Counted from the first letter of the stretch, positions 10,346 to 21,986 are shown. The stretch is 64,000 bases of DNA from Closterium sp. Naga37s-1 (GCA_947471745.1 CANJKZ010000423.1:248001-312000), one strand, 5' to 3'. Notes: generated by a model from the sequence alone, not told the origin. Numbers and translations: made by a program.

Positions 10346-11998
10346 AGGGGGCCCTTCGGGAATGACATTTGAACACCTCAGAGACGCAACCATCACCAAT
10401 GGTGCGGTAACCACACACCTCGATGCCCTCGTCAACACCATTCTACTTGGCCCACTGCCAGATGACATCTGCTCGCTGCTCACTGCCTCACGACTTATCG
10501 CTTTAGCTAAGCCTGAAGGAGGTACCCGCCCCATCGCTGTCGGAGAGTGCATCCTGCGCCTCGCGGCTAAGTCGGCACTCTTCTCCTTAGCAGAAGAGGT
10601 GCGGACCCACTTCCTCCCTCTCGAGTATTGCGTGTCGGTCCAGGGGGGAAGCGAGACCATCATATACGCCGCCAGGGCATACATGAGTGCAAATCCGGAT
10701 GCCATGATACTCCAGGCGGATTTAGCTAATGCGTTCAACACAACAGGCCACGGTGAGATAGCGGAGGCGCTACATGGCACAGCGTTGCAGGGGATCATGC
10801 CTCTAGTCAAAACCTCGTACGGCGCGCCGTCGCAACCTTTTCTAGACGCTAGATTCGGGAGCGCACCGCTGACTAGCAAGACGGGCGTACACCAAGGGGA
10901 CCCGCTGGGACCACTCCTCTTTGCAGCGGGAATCCACCCAGCCCTCACCATGACAGTCGCGACCTTTCCCTGCGTGATGTGCCTAGCGTTCGCTGACGAC
11001 GTCACGTTCTTGGGGAAGGCAATTGACTGCACAGCGGCTTTCAGCCACTTCACATCCAGCCTCCGGAGCGTGGGGTTGACTCACAACCCGGGGAAATGTG
11101 CTACGTCGAGCACGAAGACAGTAGAGCCACACACACTCCCGGAGGGGGTCCCGTTCTGCGCCGAGGGACTGCGTGTGCTGGGCAGTTTCATCGGCTCATC
11201 TAAGGGAGCAGCGGCTTTCCTACGCGCACAGCTAGAGGCCATGTCATCACCTCTCCCTCACATAGCCGACGTGGACCCCCGGGCGGCGTCGCTGCTGCTA
11301 ACCCGGTGCATCTCGAGGCGGATTTCCTACCTCGCGCGCACCACTCCACTATGCCTGCTACCGGAAGCCGAGTGGTCATGCTGAGGCCAAGAACAACTCA
11401 ATACTCTCCTGGATGCGTGCGGCGTGCGACACCCGAGGGGAGACGTCGACGAGAGAAGGGTATGGGACCAAGCCTCCCTCCCCCGGAGCCTTGGAGGCCT
11501 GGGCCTGGCGGACCCAGTAGTCGAAGGTCGTTACAGCTTCCTGGCGAGCTTCGTGTAGGCTCAGGCTCTCCTAGCCACACTACCGGGTCTAGCAGGGGCC
11601 ACCTTAATGGCGACGCTCACATGGACCACGGCAGTAGATCCCCAGCCCAATGAGCTACAGTCCTGGATCAACAGCTGCAAAGAGAGCCTTACCCAGGAGG
11701 CGAGGGACCTCCTCGTGGCAGAAATGGCAGCACCATCAGGCCAGCTCCAGCACCATATGGCCCTCCTCGTCCAGGGCGGCTGCAGCACTGCACAAATAAC
11801 ATCGTCTAGGCGCATGTAACTGAACCCGCTGGCGTGCCACACCCAGCGGCTCCTGTCCCTCATAGGCTACGGGGCAGGGGAGTGGCTGCTCGCCATCCCC
11901 TACGTGCCCTCCCTCCGCCTCAACCCATAGCACTTCTCCTTCGCCCTACAATTCCAGGTAGGTCTGCCCCTCCCTCTCCCCAACAACTGCACTTCTAA
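10346..11998 (+). pseudogene. Non-LTR-type reverse transcriptase, 3' half
   Basis: Continues the frame left at 2826. The RT core shows motif A as LQADLANAFNTT, motif B as GVHQGDPLGPLLFA and motif C as LAFADDVTFLG. The frame ends at 11382 with PEAEWS, then continues after a frame change (VWDQASLPRSLGGLGLADP, WTTAVDPQPNELQSWI). It reaches LLSLIGYGAGEWLLAIP near 11900 and an in-frame TAG near 11927. It has several stops and frameshifts, so it is dead. The coding order (N-terminal conserved block, RT, C-terminal helical region) and absence of integrase suit a non-LTR retroelement. I cannot assign a clade. Confidence 0.75.
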
Positions 11999-12655
11999 CC
12001 CAGCACGCCGTGCATGTTGGGCGATAGATTCGCTCTCAGCACGTCCACCGTGAAATGCACCACCCCATCATCGTCTGTGCGAAGTGCTGCGATCTCGGGT
12101 CGCATCGCCAGCCTGAGCGACAGCACGTCGCCTATGCGAACGTCTTACTCATCCACCAGCTCGCCCTTCGCGGTTTTTTTTAGCCGCTGCCCATTGCCGC
12201 TCAACTTGCCCATCGAAAAACGATGCGACGTCCTGGTGCAAGCCGGGCCTGCCAAGTTTCACGTCTTCTGAGTCAACCGATAGTCGTTGGAGGTAACAGT
12301 TTCTGTAACCAGACTCCCACCCTTCGTGAGCCTTGAAAACAATCGAGTGGTGGCCCCTCAGAATCGATATCTTTTGCATCCACGTCAGGGCCTTGTTGCG
12401 TCCCTCCCATTCGCCCCCCGAAGTGCGCATTTTCTTCCACGTGTGCGTCGGAGATCAGCGCGTAGTTCTCGCCAGGCCGTCCGCTGAAATTGTACCGCGA
12501 CCCGTCAGCGCCGACGAAGTGTGGGTCGCCGGTGCAGTTGGCCGGGCAGATTTTGCCGACAAAGTTGACGTACGGCAGGTTGCTGTCGTCTTCTGATGGG
12601 TGCACGAAACGGCGGCCATTGTACGCATGTGAGAGTACGACGGCTTTGCTGGAAT
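11999..12655 (-). pseudogene. Root-cap-domain protein fragment
   Basis: Read on the minus strand, the sequence matches what I know of the plant root-cap/LEA-related family (Pfam Root_cap). Visible landmarks are CPANCTGDPHFVGADG, then YNFSGRPGENYALISD, ENAHFGGEWEGRNKALTWMQ, SILRGHHSIVFKA, RLSVD, and finally VHFTVDVL and LSPNMHGVLG at 12000-12060. The frame changes once near 12420, once at the eight-A run near 12175, and has a TAA near 12145. No start or upstream exon is clear beyond about 12655. It is therefore a broken remnant, abutting the reverse transcriptase relic on its left. The family is secreted or extracellular in land plants. No function can be claimed for this copy. Confidence 0.72.
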
Positions 12656-13371
12656 TTACTTGCTTGATTTTGCTTTATTATCAAGGTTTAGCTTAGCTTT
12701 ATTTTCTTATGCAGAGATTTGCTCGTTTTCCTTAGAAACGTCGCATACTATATTTTATTATAGTTATAGCACCGTTCTAGGTTGCGTGCACCGAATTCTA
12801 GGCTTTTCGGTTGCCATCGAATTGCCTTCTACCGAATTCGAAAAGGACCCGTTCGGGATGCTTCGCGACCCGCGGAACCTTCTAGTAACACCCCGGGTTA
12901 CTGCCTTTGTGTCGAGCCTATATATAGCCTCGTGTTGTACCTAGGTGCTCATATTATAATTTCTGAACTAGTTCCTCGATCCTCACAACACAGCGGTGCT
13001 GAAGCAGATGCAGAGTCCTGCCAGGAAGAGAAGCACAGAGAATGACCAGGGTCCATTGCACGTATAAATATATGGTTCGGCTTTTGAGGCGCCTAAAAAA
13101 ACGCAAGAATGAATACATGGTTCGGAAAGCAAAGTTCAGCAGCGGAGAAGAGCACGAAGAGCGCGACGTGCTCAATTATGACAAACGTATTTGAGGCGAC
13201 GTTCCACGTCGTCACAATAGGCGGCTCCGCAGAAACCGGGATGATGGATGACTCTTCGCCATCCCACAAGCTGAGTTTTCGAGGTTCCTCTTCTTCGTGT
13301 GTGAGGAGAGGTGCTCCCTCGGATCCTACCGTGGGCGTTGTGTATTCTCCTCCGTCGTGACATACAGTCCT
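12656..13371. other. No gene recognised
   Basis: AT-richer DNA with no convincing coding frame. Near 13079-13096 it holds one copy of the palindrome TGAGGCGCCT flanked by T and A runs. The same palindrome forms an array at 51.7-51.9 kb. Confidence 0.5.
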
Positions 13372-14930
13372 ACTTTGCTCCGTATAACCAACTGGGGGTG
13401 GGGACCAGGTCGGGGGTGGAGATCCCGACACATGCTTTTCGCTCTGCTGTTGCGACTCATCCGTCGTGGTGTGTGTTGTAGATTGATGTGGCGAATGCCT
13501 TCAATTCGATCCATCGGCACGCAATGTTCGACGGCCTTTGCGATTCTCCTTTTGCTGGCCTCATCCCTTTCTTACGCATCTTCTATGGGGGTCCCAGCAG
13601 CCTTTACCTTTGCACGGGTCCCTTTGTCCAGTTGCTGGCATCTGAGCGAGGCTCGCAACAAGGGGATCCATTCGGTCCCTTCCTTTTCGCTTTCACGCAG
13701 CAGCTTGTCATGGAGCCCACAATGAAGGACTTTCCTGATCACACGTTCTTGAGCTATGCCGATGACACCTATGTTCTTGTTCCATGGAAGCGGGTGTTGG
13801 CGGCGTATAGCGTCTTGCGGGAGCGGCTGGAGTGGGTGGGCCTAGAAGTGCAATCGCACAAGTGTAGGATGTGGGAGCGGGGAGAGACAGAAACGTCGGG
13901 AGATATTCCGTTGGGGATGCAGCAGTCTTGGACTGGTTTAACCGTGGCGGGAGTTCCTATCGGAGAGGAGGAATGGGAGATATTGCACCTTACAGAGCAG
14001 CTTATGCAGCTGCAGTCACCGCTGCCTTGGCTTCCTGTTTTGAATTACCCCCATATTACCTCCCATCTATTGGCTGTCGCCGTGTCTGCGCGCCCGCTTT
14101 ACCTCACTCGCACTGTCCCCCCTCGTCCTGGCGTTGTTGACGCTTTTAGGGATTGGGATGGTGCTTTGGAGGAGTGCTTTGAGCAGCTTTTCCCGCCTGG
14201 CACCTGGGACCTCAACCCTGTTAGGTCGCGTATGGCTCGCTTGCAGCTGCACCTCCCGGCACGTTTGGGTGGGTTCGGCATTCATCCGGCAGCATATCTT
14301 AGTCCCCTCTCTTACGTGTGTGGGTGGTGCCAGGCTGTGAGTGTTGTTGCCAAGTTGGGAGTGGCGGGCGAGGAGCGGATGTTTGGGGAGTTATTTCGCA
14401 CTCCGCAGGCTGGGGATTTACTGGACCCCTGGTTTACCAAGGCCCTTGACCAGCTCCCGCTGGCTATCACGCAGAAGTTGCCGAGCCTTGGGCTCTGCAC
14501 TACGAATCCCCCCCTTAAGCTTTTCCCAGCGCAGCAGCGTCGCTTGGCGGTTGAAAGCCTCCAATCCCTACGGTGCATGGCTCGTGATGACACCACCTTG
14601 ACCCGTTTGACTTCCCTTCAGGGCTCGGGCCGGAGGCATGGGTATCCGCAGTTTCAGCACACGGTGACGCTACTTTCACTCTTGTTGAGTGGAGCATTTC
14701 AACGACAATCCGCCTAGGCCTTCCTGTTCACCAACTTCTGGTTGCCGGTAGGTGTGTTTGTGGTGTGGAGTTCAAGGACCCGTCGGACCCTCACCATGCC
14801 CTCCGCTGCAAGCACCAGTATGCGCCTTCTCGTGTTCATGATGCAGTGAGGTTAGTGGTCGCCAAGATTGCCAAGGCGTCCGACGGGGTGGTTAAATTTG
14901 AGGATGACACGCTACTACCGGGGAAGTAGT
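13372..14930 (+). pseudogene. Second non-LTR-type reverse transcriptase relic
   Basis: The frame begins near 13372 (YFAPYNQLGVGTRSG), meets a TAG at about 13478 where Gln is expected (VL-stop-IDVANAFNSI), and is then open to 14717. Motif A is IDVANAFNSIHRHAMFDGL, motif B is GSQQGDPFGPFLFA and motif C is LSYADDTYVLV. After the core come GGFGIHPAAYLSPLSYV and a Leu-rich tail. After a frame change near 14715 a Cys/His segment follows (CVCGVEF...HHALRCKHQYAPSRVHDAV) that could be a C-terminal zinc-binding region. The 5' part is missing. It is distantly similar in motif layout to the first reverse transcriptase relic but is a different family (YADD versus FADD). Confidence 0.75.
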
Positions 14931-15495
14931 GTATGTGGCGGTTAGGAGAACGATGGACGGGGAAGCACATGCACTTGAGGTGAGCGTCGTGGATCCGATT
15001 TCTCTACCGGCGCAACAGCTCGGCAATGTGGACGGACGGTTGGTTATGCAGCCAGGGAGCGAGAGAAGAGGAAAGAAAGGGATTACCACCCTTTCCTGCA
15101 GCAACACAGGGGGGTACGTTTCGCCCCATTGATTCTTGAGACTTGGGGTTGTTTGGGGGGGAGCTTCCGACAGTGGTTACGGTAGCAGGGAGATGTGCAT
15201 TTGAAGGTGGCTTTAACAAAGGTGTGGGAAGGGGCAACATTAAGGTTTCTCAACATACTTGGTTTGGTCCTTGACAGCTACGGTAGGAGTTGCCTTGCAG
15301 AGGGCGCATGCATGTGTGATCCTTTTGCGAGCCGCATACATGCTGGGTGACGGCGAGGTGGATTGGGCGGATCGATGAGGTGAGGAGCAAGATATTGGAG
15401 GGGGAGCGCCATGGGTGGATGTGCCATACTTGGTAGACATGCGTTTGTAGACATCCTAGGTTATGGGAGTTTGGGTTAGGGGTTGATAGCACCCT
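14931..15495. other. No gene recognised
   Basis: Several short open frames on both strands but no recognisable protein. It separates the reverse transcriptase relic from the gypsy fragment. Confidence 0.4.
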
Positions 15496-17352
15496 CAAGA
15501 TGCTCCCTCCGCTATGCCAGTGCATGTATATCGCGGAAACCCCGGCTCCTTAGGTACACTTGCAGGGCAGGGTGGTTTTCAATGTTGCCAGGGGCACCCA
15601 TCTGTCTTCAGTTGGCGTGCGGTCCTTCCAGCGAATGAGGAACTTGATCCTCTTGATGTCTGTGGGGTGAAGAATCCGATGGCTCAAAAGATTCTCGGGC
15701 TCGACGATCGGCTTCGATGCAGGGCGAGTCGTGGACGGTGGGCGATGGCGTGGCAGTTGGCTTGTGGTCGGGATGTATGGGCGAAGCAGTCTGACGTGGA
15801 ACGATGGGCTGATATACCAGTCTGTCTGTAACAGTAAATGGGCGGTAACTGGGGTGATCATGTGGCTGATTTGAAACGGTCCACAGTAGCGCGGTCGAAG
15901 TTTCGGCACGACGGGCAATCTTGAATTCTGTGTGTCGAGCAGTACATAATCCCCTGACTGGTACGTGACTGGGCGGCGGTGGCGATCAGCATTTCTCTTA
16001 GCGATGACGTTTGCTTATTTGATCGCTTCTGCTGCTCGCGTTCGGGCAGCTTGCAATATCTCGGCGAACTGTTGAGCGCGTGGCGTGGGGTTGTCCGGAC
16101 TCGGCGTCATAGGCACTGTTGGATTTTGCACGTAGTTCAGGTAAAACGGAGACGGCTGCGTCGTCGCTGACGTGGCGTTGTTGTAGGCGAACTCGATCAG
16201 CGGCAGCTGCTACTCCCATGTTCTCGGGTCGTCGCACGTGGCACGAATCAGCTGCTCCATGGTCTGGTTCGTCCGCTCCGTTTGACCGTCGGTCTCGGGG
16301 TGGTACGACGAGCTGAATTGTAGCCTGGTCCCGAACTGCTCCCAGAGGTTCTTCCAGAAGTTGCTGGTATATTTCTGTTGCGGTCGCTGATTATCGCGGC
16401 TGGTATCCCATGCAGTCGAACGACGGTTGCGATGAACAGGCGAGCGGTTTCTTTGGCTGAGATCGATTTCCTGCACGCAGCAAAGTGAGCCATTTTCGCC
16501 AGTCTGTCAACGACGACCATAACCGCGTCGTTACCCCCAGGGTTTGAAGGTAACCTCGTGACGAAATCCATGGTAACCTGCTGCCAGGCGCGCTCGGGCG
16601 GTGGAATCGGCTGCAATTGGCCCGCCTTTCTTTTTCGCGAGCTCTTCATCACCTGACACGTGGGGCACGATCCCACGTGGTGCTGTACGTCGGTCAATAG
16701 CTCCGGCCAGTAGTAATACCGCTGCAGTTGCTGTCGCGTTTTTTCTACACCGAAGTGACCCGGAGTAACCCCGTCGTGTGCCTGCTGCAGTAGCAGTTCC
16801 CTCAGTAGTGAGTACGCTGGTACCCAGATGCGGTTGGTGCCTATTTTTACGTAATAGACTCCCTTTGCTTCTGTCAGTTGCTGCGAATTTCCAGTCGTGA
16901 AAAATGGGTCGGTGCGGTAGCCGTGGGTGAATAGGCCTGTTAACAGTGGGTTGGTTTGGGCGAGTAGGATGGCGTGAAGCTGGGCAGTGGGGCGGGTGAG
17001 TGCGTCAGCAATATTCGACGCTCCCTTTTTGTACGTGACGGTGTAGTGGAAGTTGGACTCCAGATGGTCCAACTAGCGAATATGTCGCGGATTGAGATTC
17101 GGTTGGGCGCGAAGGTACTGTAGTGATCGGTGGTCCGTCCGTACTGTCACGTCTGCTCCGGTGAGGTAGCATCGCCACACTTTGAACGCATGCACGATCG
17201 CCAGCATCTCGCGGTCGTGTATCGGATATTTGTGTTCGGGCGGGTGAAGCTTGCGGGACTCGTACGCGATTGGCTGAAGGCGGTTCCCGAAGTCCTGCAA
17301 AAGTACTGCTCCCACGGCGATGTCGCTTGCGTCGGTTACCAGTTCGAACGTA
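15496..17352 (-). mobile_element. Truncated Ty3/gypsy chromovirus fragment (gypsy-A)
   Basis: Closely related, base by base, to 22330-24190 of the complete element described below. Reading on the minus strand: RNase H (GAVLLQDFGNRLQPIAYESRKLHPPE, 17315-17073), integrase zinc region and core (HFGVEKTRQQLQRYYYWPEL, CPTCQVMKSSRKRK, VTMDFVTRLPSNPGGNDAV, 17072-16248) and a C-terminal chromodomain-like stretch (IKRIKFLIRWKDRTPTEDRW, about 15700-15580). Frameshifts break the integrase. Gag, protease, most of the reverse transcriptase and both LTRs are absent. Its 5' end stops exactly where a copia LTR fragment begins. Confidence 0.88.
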
Positions 17353-17410
17353 CCCCATATTGGCTACCCCACTACAGTCTACACATATATAACATGCATA
17401 TACTTTGACA
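17353..17410 (-). repeat. Copia LTR end fragment
   Basis: GGCTACCCCACTACAGTCTA and the flanking bases match the LTR of copia-2 (35500-35577). Its end TTTGACA is the expected LTR terminus. Only the terminal ~58 bases are present. Confidence 0.65.
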
Positions 17411-17600
17411 CGACCTGGGGGAAACGGAGGTGCGACCTGGGGGGAAAGGGAGGTGCGACCTGGGTGAAAAGGGAGGTGCGACCTGGGGGAAATGGCATAC
17501 GCTCATTCAACGAAGAATGGAGGTGCGATCCTCGCGTTGAAACGAAGGTGCGACCTGGGGGAAAAGGGAGATGCGACCGGAGGGAAACGAGGCGCGACCC
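17411..17600. repeat. Minisatellite, 22-24 bp units
   Basis: Repeated GGTGCGACCTGGGGGAAA units with small length changes, about eight copies, degenerating to the right. It begins directly at the LTR fragment terminus. Confidence 0.85.
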
Positions 17601-18373
17601 TAGCAGGGATCGCGATCGCCGAGTGTGGTGGGGTAGGGAAGGCACTACTACACGCACACATGGCCAGAAAATCGATTGTGAGTGGGGTGGCGTGAAACTG
17701 AGAGTACGAGTGACGCTACTAGCGGTAAACGCGGCTATACGCGTGGTGAGGCTGTATTAATCCCGCAAGCGGGAATCGGGGCTTAGCGTGGTGGCGTGAA
17801 GAATCCGCTACGCTAACGCGCACCTGCCCGGAAGCGGGGCTGTGAGCGGCCTGGCGTGAAACAGACGTTACTCGTTACGCTGCTACTAGGAATCGCGGCT
17901 ATAAGCGTGGCTGCGTGAAACAAACAGTACACTACACGCAACGGACGAATTTCGTGGCAAGGGCGCGGTGGCGTGCAATATTCTGCTGCACTGCCTGCAG
18001 TTAGCTTCATTGCAGTCTAGAGCTGTGGCGTAGGTTGCATACTTTGTCTACTAGGCGCGGATTGTTTGTGTTAGGCGCAAGGTCTTCCGCATTTCTGCGG
18101 ATGTCTTCCCCCAAGCAAACCCGCTCACGAAATTGTTTGTCATCGCGTTCGGTGCTTGAATTCATCGCACTGGTGTTTGAGGTCGAAGCTCAATTCGCTC
18201 TCGAATCATATTGCGCCAAAGGGTGTGCACTTAGATTAGACCCCGAAAATCCATTTTAGAATGCAGACCGCAGCTTTAATTCGCGAGAAAGCAGCTCGCG
18301 AATCTCGATACTCGGGTACGCCTATCGATGACACGAAATCCGTCTGCGTTTTGAGTAGGGCTGTCCGCTAGGG
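17601..18373. other. No gene recognised
   Basis: Contains loose repeats of GTGGCGTGAAAC, GCGGGAATCGGGGCT and CGCTACTAG type between 17690 and 17960, but no supported coding region. Confidence 0.4.
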
Positions 18374-18859
18374 TAGGAGAATAACGTGTTCAACCACGTA
18401 CGCCAAACGGTCGTTGGCTTGCTTAGCCGTATTCTCAGTTATTCTGTGTTTTGTATGTATCTGATTACGATCTTAATATATTCCTTTCCGTCTGCGTTTT
18501 GAACTCGTATGCAACGCACGTGGCTACACCAGCCCTGACACGTCCCGATTGTGTCAGGCTAATTGAAGCGCAAACCGAATTTCAGATTGTACATATATTC
18601 AGTGGTTACATGGGTGTAGGAGAATAACGTGTTCAACCACGTACGCCAAACGGTCGTTGGCTTGCTTAGCCGTATTCTCAGTTATTCTGTGTTTTGTATG
18701 TATCTGATTACGATCTTAATATATTCCTTTCCGTCTGCGTTTTGAACTCGTATGCAACGCACGTGGCTACACCAGCCCTGACACGTCCCGATTGTGTCAG
18801 GCTAATTGAAGCGCAAACCGAATTTCAGATTGTACGTATATTCAGTGGTTACATGGGTG
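18374..18859. repeat. 243-bp direct tandem duplication
   Basis: Copies at 18374-18616 and 18617-18859 start TAGGAGAATAACGTG and end TTACATGGGTG. I see one substitution (ACATATATTC versus ACGTATATTC), so the duplication is recent. Each copy contains TGT...CCTGACA-like boundaries and could derive from an LTR, but no internal element is present. Confidence 0.9.
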
Positions 18860-18917
18860 TAATCGGGTAATAGATACTAGGCAGTGCTTTTCATTATAAG
18901 CATGACACGCCCTTACT

Positions 18918-18960
18918 CAACCGCACTCACTGGCTCGTTGGCTGGTGGTGAGTGCGGTTG
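18918..18960. other. Perfect 13-bp inverted repeat (stem-loop)
   Basis: CAACCGCACTCAC and its exact complement GTGAGTGCGGTTG are separated by a 17-base loop. It lies about 350 bases beyond the 3' end of the His/Gly-rich gene. Role unknown. Confidence 0.75.
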
Positions 18961-19311
18961 TGGTTCTGCAAAGCTCAACTTTCGATCGAAGGAAGGATGA
19001 GTAAAAACTGCGACAGTATTTACCGCAGCTTGGACAGATAGCGAATTCCACGCTTCTGCTTGCGGTGGATACTCAGGACAGCCAATGTACCGCATTAGCA
19101 AATGAAAGGCATCAAAAGGTCTACGTGAAACGTTTATGCGCAGGGTTGACGCCGAGGCGACCGACATGGCTAAGTGTGCAATGTGAAATTACCACTATCC
19201 GCTGGAGAATTTCCACGCACTGTAAAGATCAATTGTCAACAATCTATTATTTGATTGCCAAATCGCCGAACACTTCGCACACGTATGGACAGAAATTACA
19301 GGAGAAACATG

Positions 19312-19797
19312 CTACTTGTGCTTGCGGCCATAGTGTCCGTGGTGGCCACCCTTATGCTTGCCACCATGGTGACCGTAATGGCCACCCTTGTGCTTGCCGC
19401 CGTGGTGTCCGTGGTGACCGTGGCCATAGTGACCGTGGCCCTTGCCGACGTAGTGTTTGCCCTTGCCCTTCTTCTCGCTGCCGTATCCGCCGGTAAGGCC
19501 AGTCACGACGACATCTCCACGTGGTGCGGGGCCACCTGCATTTCGAAAGCGGAATCATGAATGCGAGAAGAAATCAGCAATCAGATAGGCGAAAACGCTG
19601 AGATTCTCATAACGCCGAGAGTCAAGACAAGCCATACCTGGAAGAGGGTAGTCATACGGGCTGGGGCTGCTTTCGCCGGCTGCATGAAGAGATAGCACGG
19701 ATTACAAAAACCAGGTCAGTACTCCCGCAGACTAGACTGTCCTGCTGGTAGGAAGCAGATTAGAAGGAATGGTCAAAGCAAACTCACAGTAAGACAT
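19312..19797 (-). CDS. Small His/Gly/Lys-rich protein, three exons (copy A)
   Basis: Predicted exons are 19797-19788, 19679-19638 and 19535-19312. The model gives 91 aa with GT-AG introns. The first coding exon is only 10 nt (ATG TCT TAC T). The N-terminus is MSYSGESSPSPYDYP, then GPAPRGDVVVTGLTGGYGSEKKGKGKH split across blocks, then a tail of HGHHGGKHKGG-type repeats ending YGRKHK-stop. No signal peptide or membrane segment is visible. The architecture (short MSY...YP head, His/Gly/Lys tail) recalls plant glycine-rich A3-type proteins, but that is only a resemblance. The same three-exon layout, phases and 42-nt middle exon in the neighbour make the model convincing. A TATA-like AATAAA lies about 75 bases upstream of the ATG on this strand. 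The basic, His-rich tail could bind metal or nucleic acid; this is inference. Confidence 0.72.
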
Positions 19798-20598
19798 GAT
19801 GAATGATTGGCGAATTGCTACTCCAAGAATGTGAAACGATGACTGAAGAATTCAGCAGACGGGAGCTCCATTTATTCACGATTCGTGCATAACTTGGTTA
19901 GTGCTGTGTGACAAGTGAAGCCGACGGCAAAGCCTTGGTCAGTGCTTGCTGGTACTTTCAGAAATGTCCCGGTCAAGCCAGCGTGGCAGTCGATCATTTG
20001 CGAACACAGTCAAAGAATCTACATCTCTCCACTTGCTGAATGCCACGAGGGCTGAGACACGCTGGAGAGATTCACCCAAGGTTCGTCGCCCAAACACCGA
20101 CAAGTTTATTGACGCTTGGGAAACGCGAGCCTAGCGGTTCGGTTGGGCGCTAGGTTCAAGGTTCCCAGACCTGGAGCATGCCTTAGTTCGTTGCATCCAG
20201 ATTCAGCCGACGCCTAGAACAACAAAGTATACATGTAGAATTACAGGTACTAAGTTTTACAAACACGAAAAAATCAATGCCAATTTTGTCAAAGGCCAGC
20301 GCACTCCTCAGCAGCTCTTCCCAAACCATCCTCTAAAATTAGAGATCTCACTCTGAGGGTCCTCCAAAGGCTATCAGCAGAACGTAATTTGTGCAATTTT
20401 CTGAAAGTGCAAACATTCCAGACCATTCAATATCAGAAATTCCTGAAGCGTAAGCAGGTAGCACTACCTTTCAACAAACGCACGACGTCCTTGTGAGAAA
20501 AAACAAGCATGCACAGTTAGGTGCGTGTTACATTGATTCTCAGCATGAGCAACAGTGGAAGGGCAGCATATTAACACGTACGAGCATGTGATCGCGTT
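19798..20598. other. Spacer between the two His/Gly-rich genes
   Basis: No coding region recognised. The spacer must contain the copy A promoter and the copy B 3' untranslated region. Confidence 0.4.
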
Positions 20599-21083
20599 CT
20601 ACTTGTGCCTACGGCCGAAGAGGCCCTTGCGCTTGCCAACCCTGTGGCCCAACCCCTTATGCTTGTGGTGACCATGATGCTTGTGGTGACCGTGGCGTCC
20701 CTTGAAGTGGCCCTTAAAATGCTTGCCCTTGCCTTTCTTCTCACTGCCGTATCCGCCAGTATGACCAGTCACGACCACATCCCCACGTGGTGTGGGACCA
20801 TCTGAAAACGGGTCGCGAGCGGGCGAGCACAACAAATCAGTAAGCAAAAGCAGAATGCTTGGCGAGAAACGCGAAAAAAAAGAGGCTGAAATTCGCGCGA
20901 AGGTAACGGAATGAGAGAGACGTACCTAGGCGAGGATAGTCGTACGGGCTGGGGTCGGTTCCGCCGTCTGGGAAGAGGACGCAACCACGAATTCGACGAA
21001 CGCGTCAGAAAAAAACGTGAAGTGGGGAACTAAAAGAAACCAGCTGAACGGGGGTGAGGTGAATGACACTCACTGTAAGACAT
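20599..21083 (-). CDS. Small His/Gly/Lys-rich protein, three exons (copy B)
   Basis: Predicted exons are 21083-21074, 20967-20926 and 20801-20599, giving 84 aa with GT-AG introns. The layout is the same as copy A, including the 10-nt first coding exon and 42-nt second exon. The protein reads MSYNGGTDPSPYDYPRLG, then DGPTPRGDVVVTG, HTGGYGSEKKGKGKH, and a tail with GRHGHHKHHGHHKHK ending LFGRRHK-stop. Compared with copy A the head and the VVVTGxTGGYGSEKKGKGKH core are conserved, while the His-rich tail has diverged in length and order. The two genes lie head-to-tail on the same strand, so a tandem duplication is likely. A TATA-like ATATACC lies about 80 bases upstream of the ATG. Confidence 0.72.
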
Positions 21084-21981
21084 GATGACTGTCGACAGGA
21101 ACAAAGACTCCAAGAAACTGAAATTGGTGACTGGAATGACAGCTTGAGATGCGAGGATGGTATATGTATGTGCGAGATTCAAGGATGTACAAACGGAATT
21201 TCTGTTGCATGCTCTTGTTCCATTCACAGAGCACGAAGGGAAGGCTCAGTCGCTACACCTAACATTCACACGAATACAGTAGGACCGAATCGGACAAATT
21301 TCTTCGAGCATTCTATTCTTTTATCTGTTTCTTTGCGATGAAATTAAAATGAAACTTGCTCTGTTGTGCTCTGAGGTTTGGATGGGATCTGGTTTTCCTC
21401 TGAATTTTGTGTTCTGCACGATTCGAGGCATGATTTCCTTGTCCAGTAATGTTCATCTGTACGGCAATTCTTCGGGGTGGGGAACAGCCGAACAATTCTG
21501 TAAGAGACAGTAGATACGGAACATAAGTCGCCAATCTAGTGTACGGTCAGTGCCCTCTTTGCCCAACTGAGTGACTAGGAATCTCGCAGTCATGCCATCG
21601 TGGAAGCCAGTCATTCGACAGCACAGTCAGAAGCTTGGGCGCACGCGTCATGTACAATGGTACCCACAGAAGGACGAAATAGACGACCAATCACATCTCA
21701 CCAAAATGGGGCACTCAATGAACCAGTCCCCCCTCCCTCAAATTTGTAACAGAGCTTGATTTTGCATAAGACTGCGTTCTCACATCTAAACAGCTCTATA
21801 TGACCTCATATTGTTTTCTTCCAATATTGTTACAACTAGCCTTTGTGTGGCATTGCATTATGTGAGCTGGTGTCACTGCTTGGTTTTTTTCAGATCCCTA
21901 TTGTTCATGGTCGCAATTAAATTCTCTGGCACCATAGGATTTGCACACAATGTTTAGAAACTAATAAAGAAGGTTTAGAAG
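21084..21981. other. No gene recognised
   Basis: AT-rich DNA with only short unsupported open frames. It includes the upstream region of the copy B gene. Confidence 0.4.
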
Positions 21982-21986
21982 CGTAG

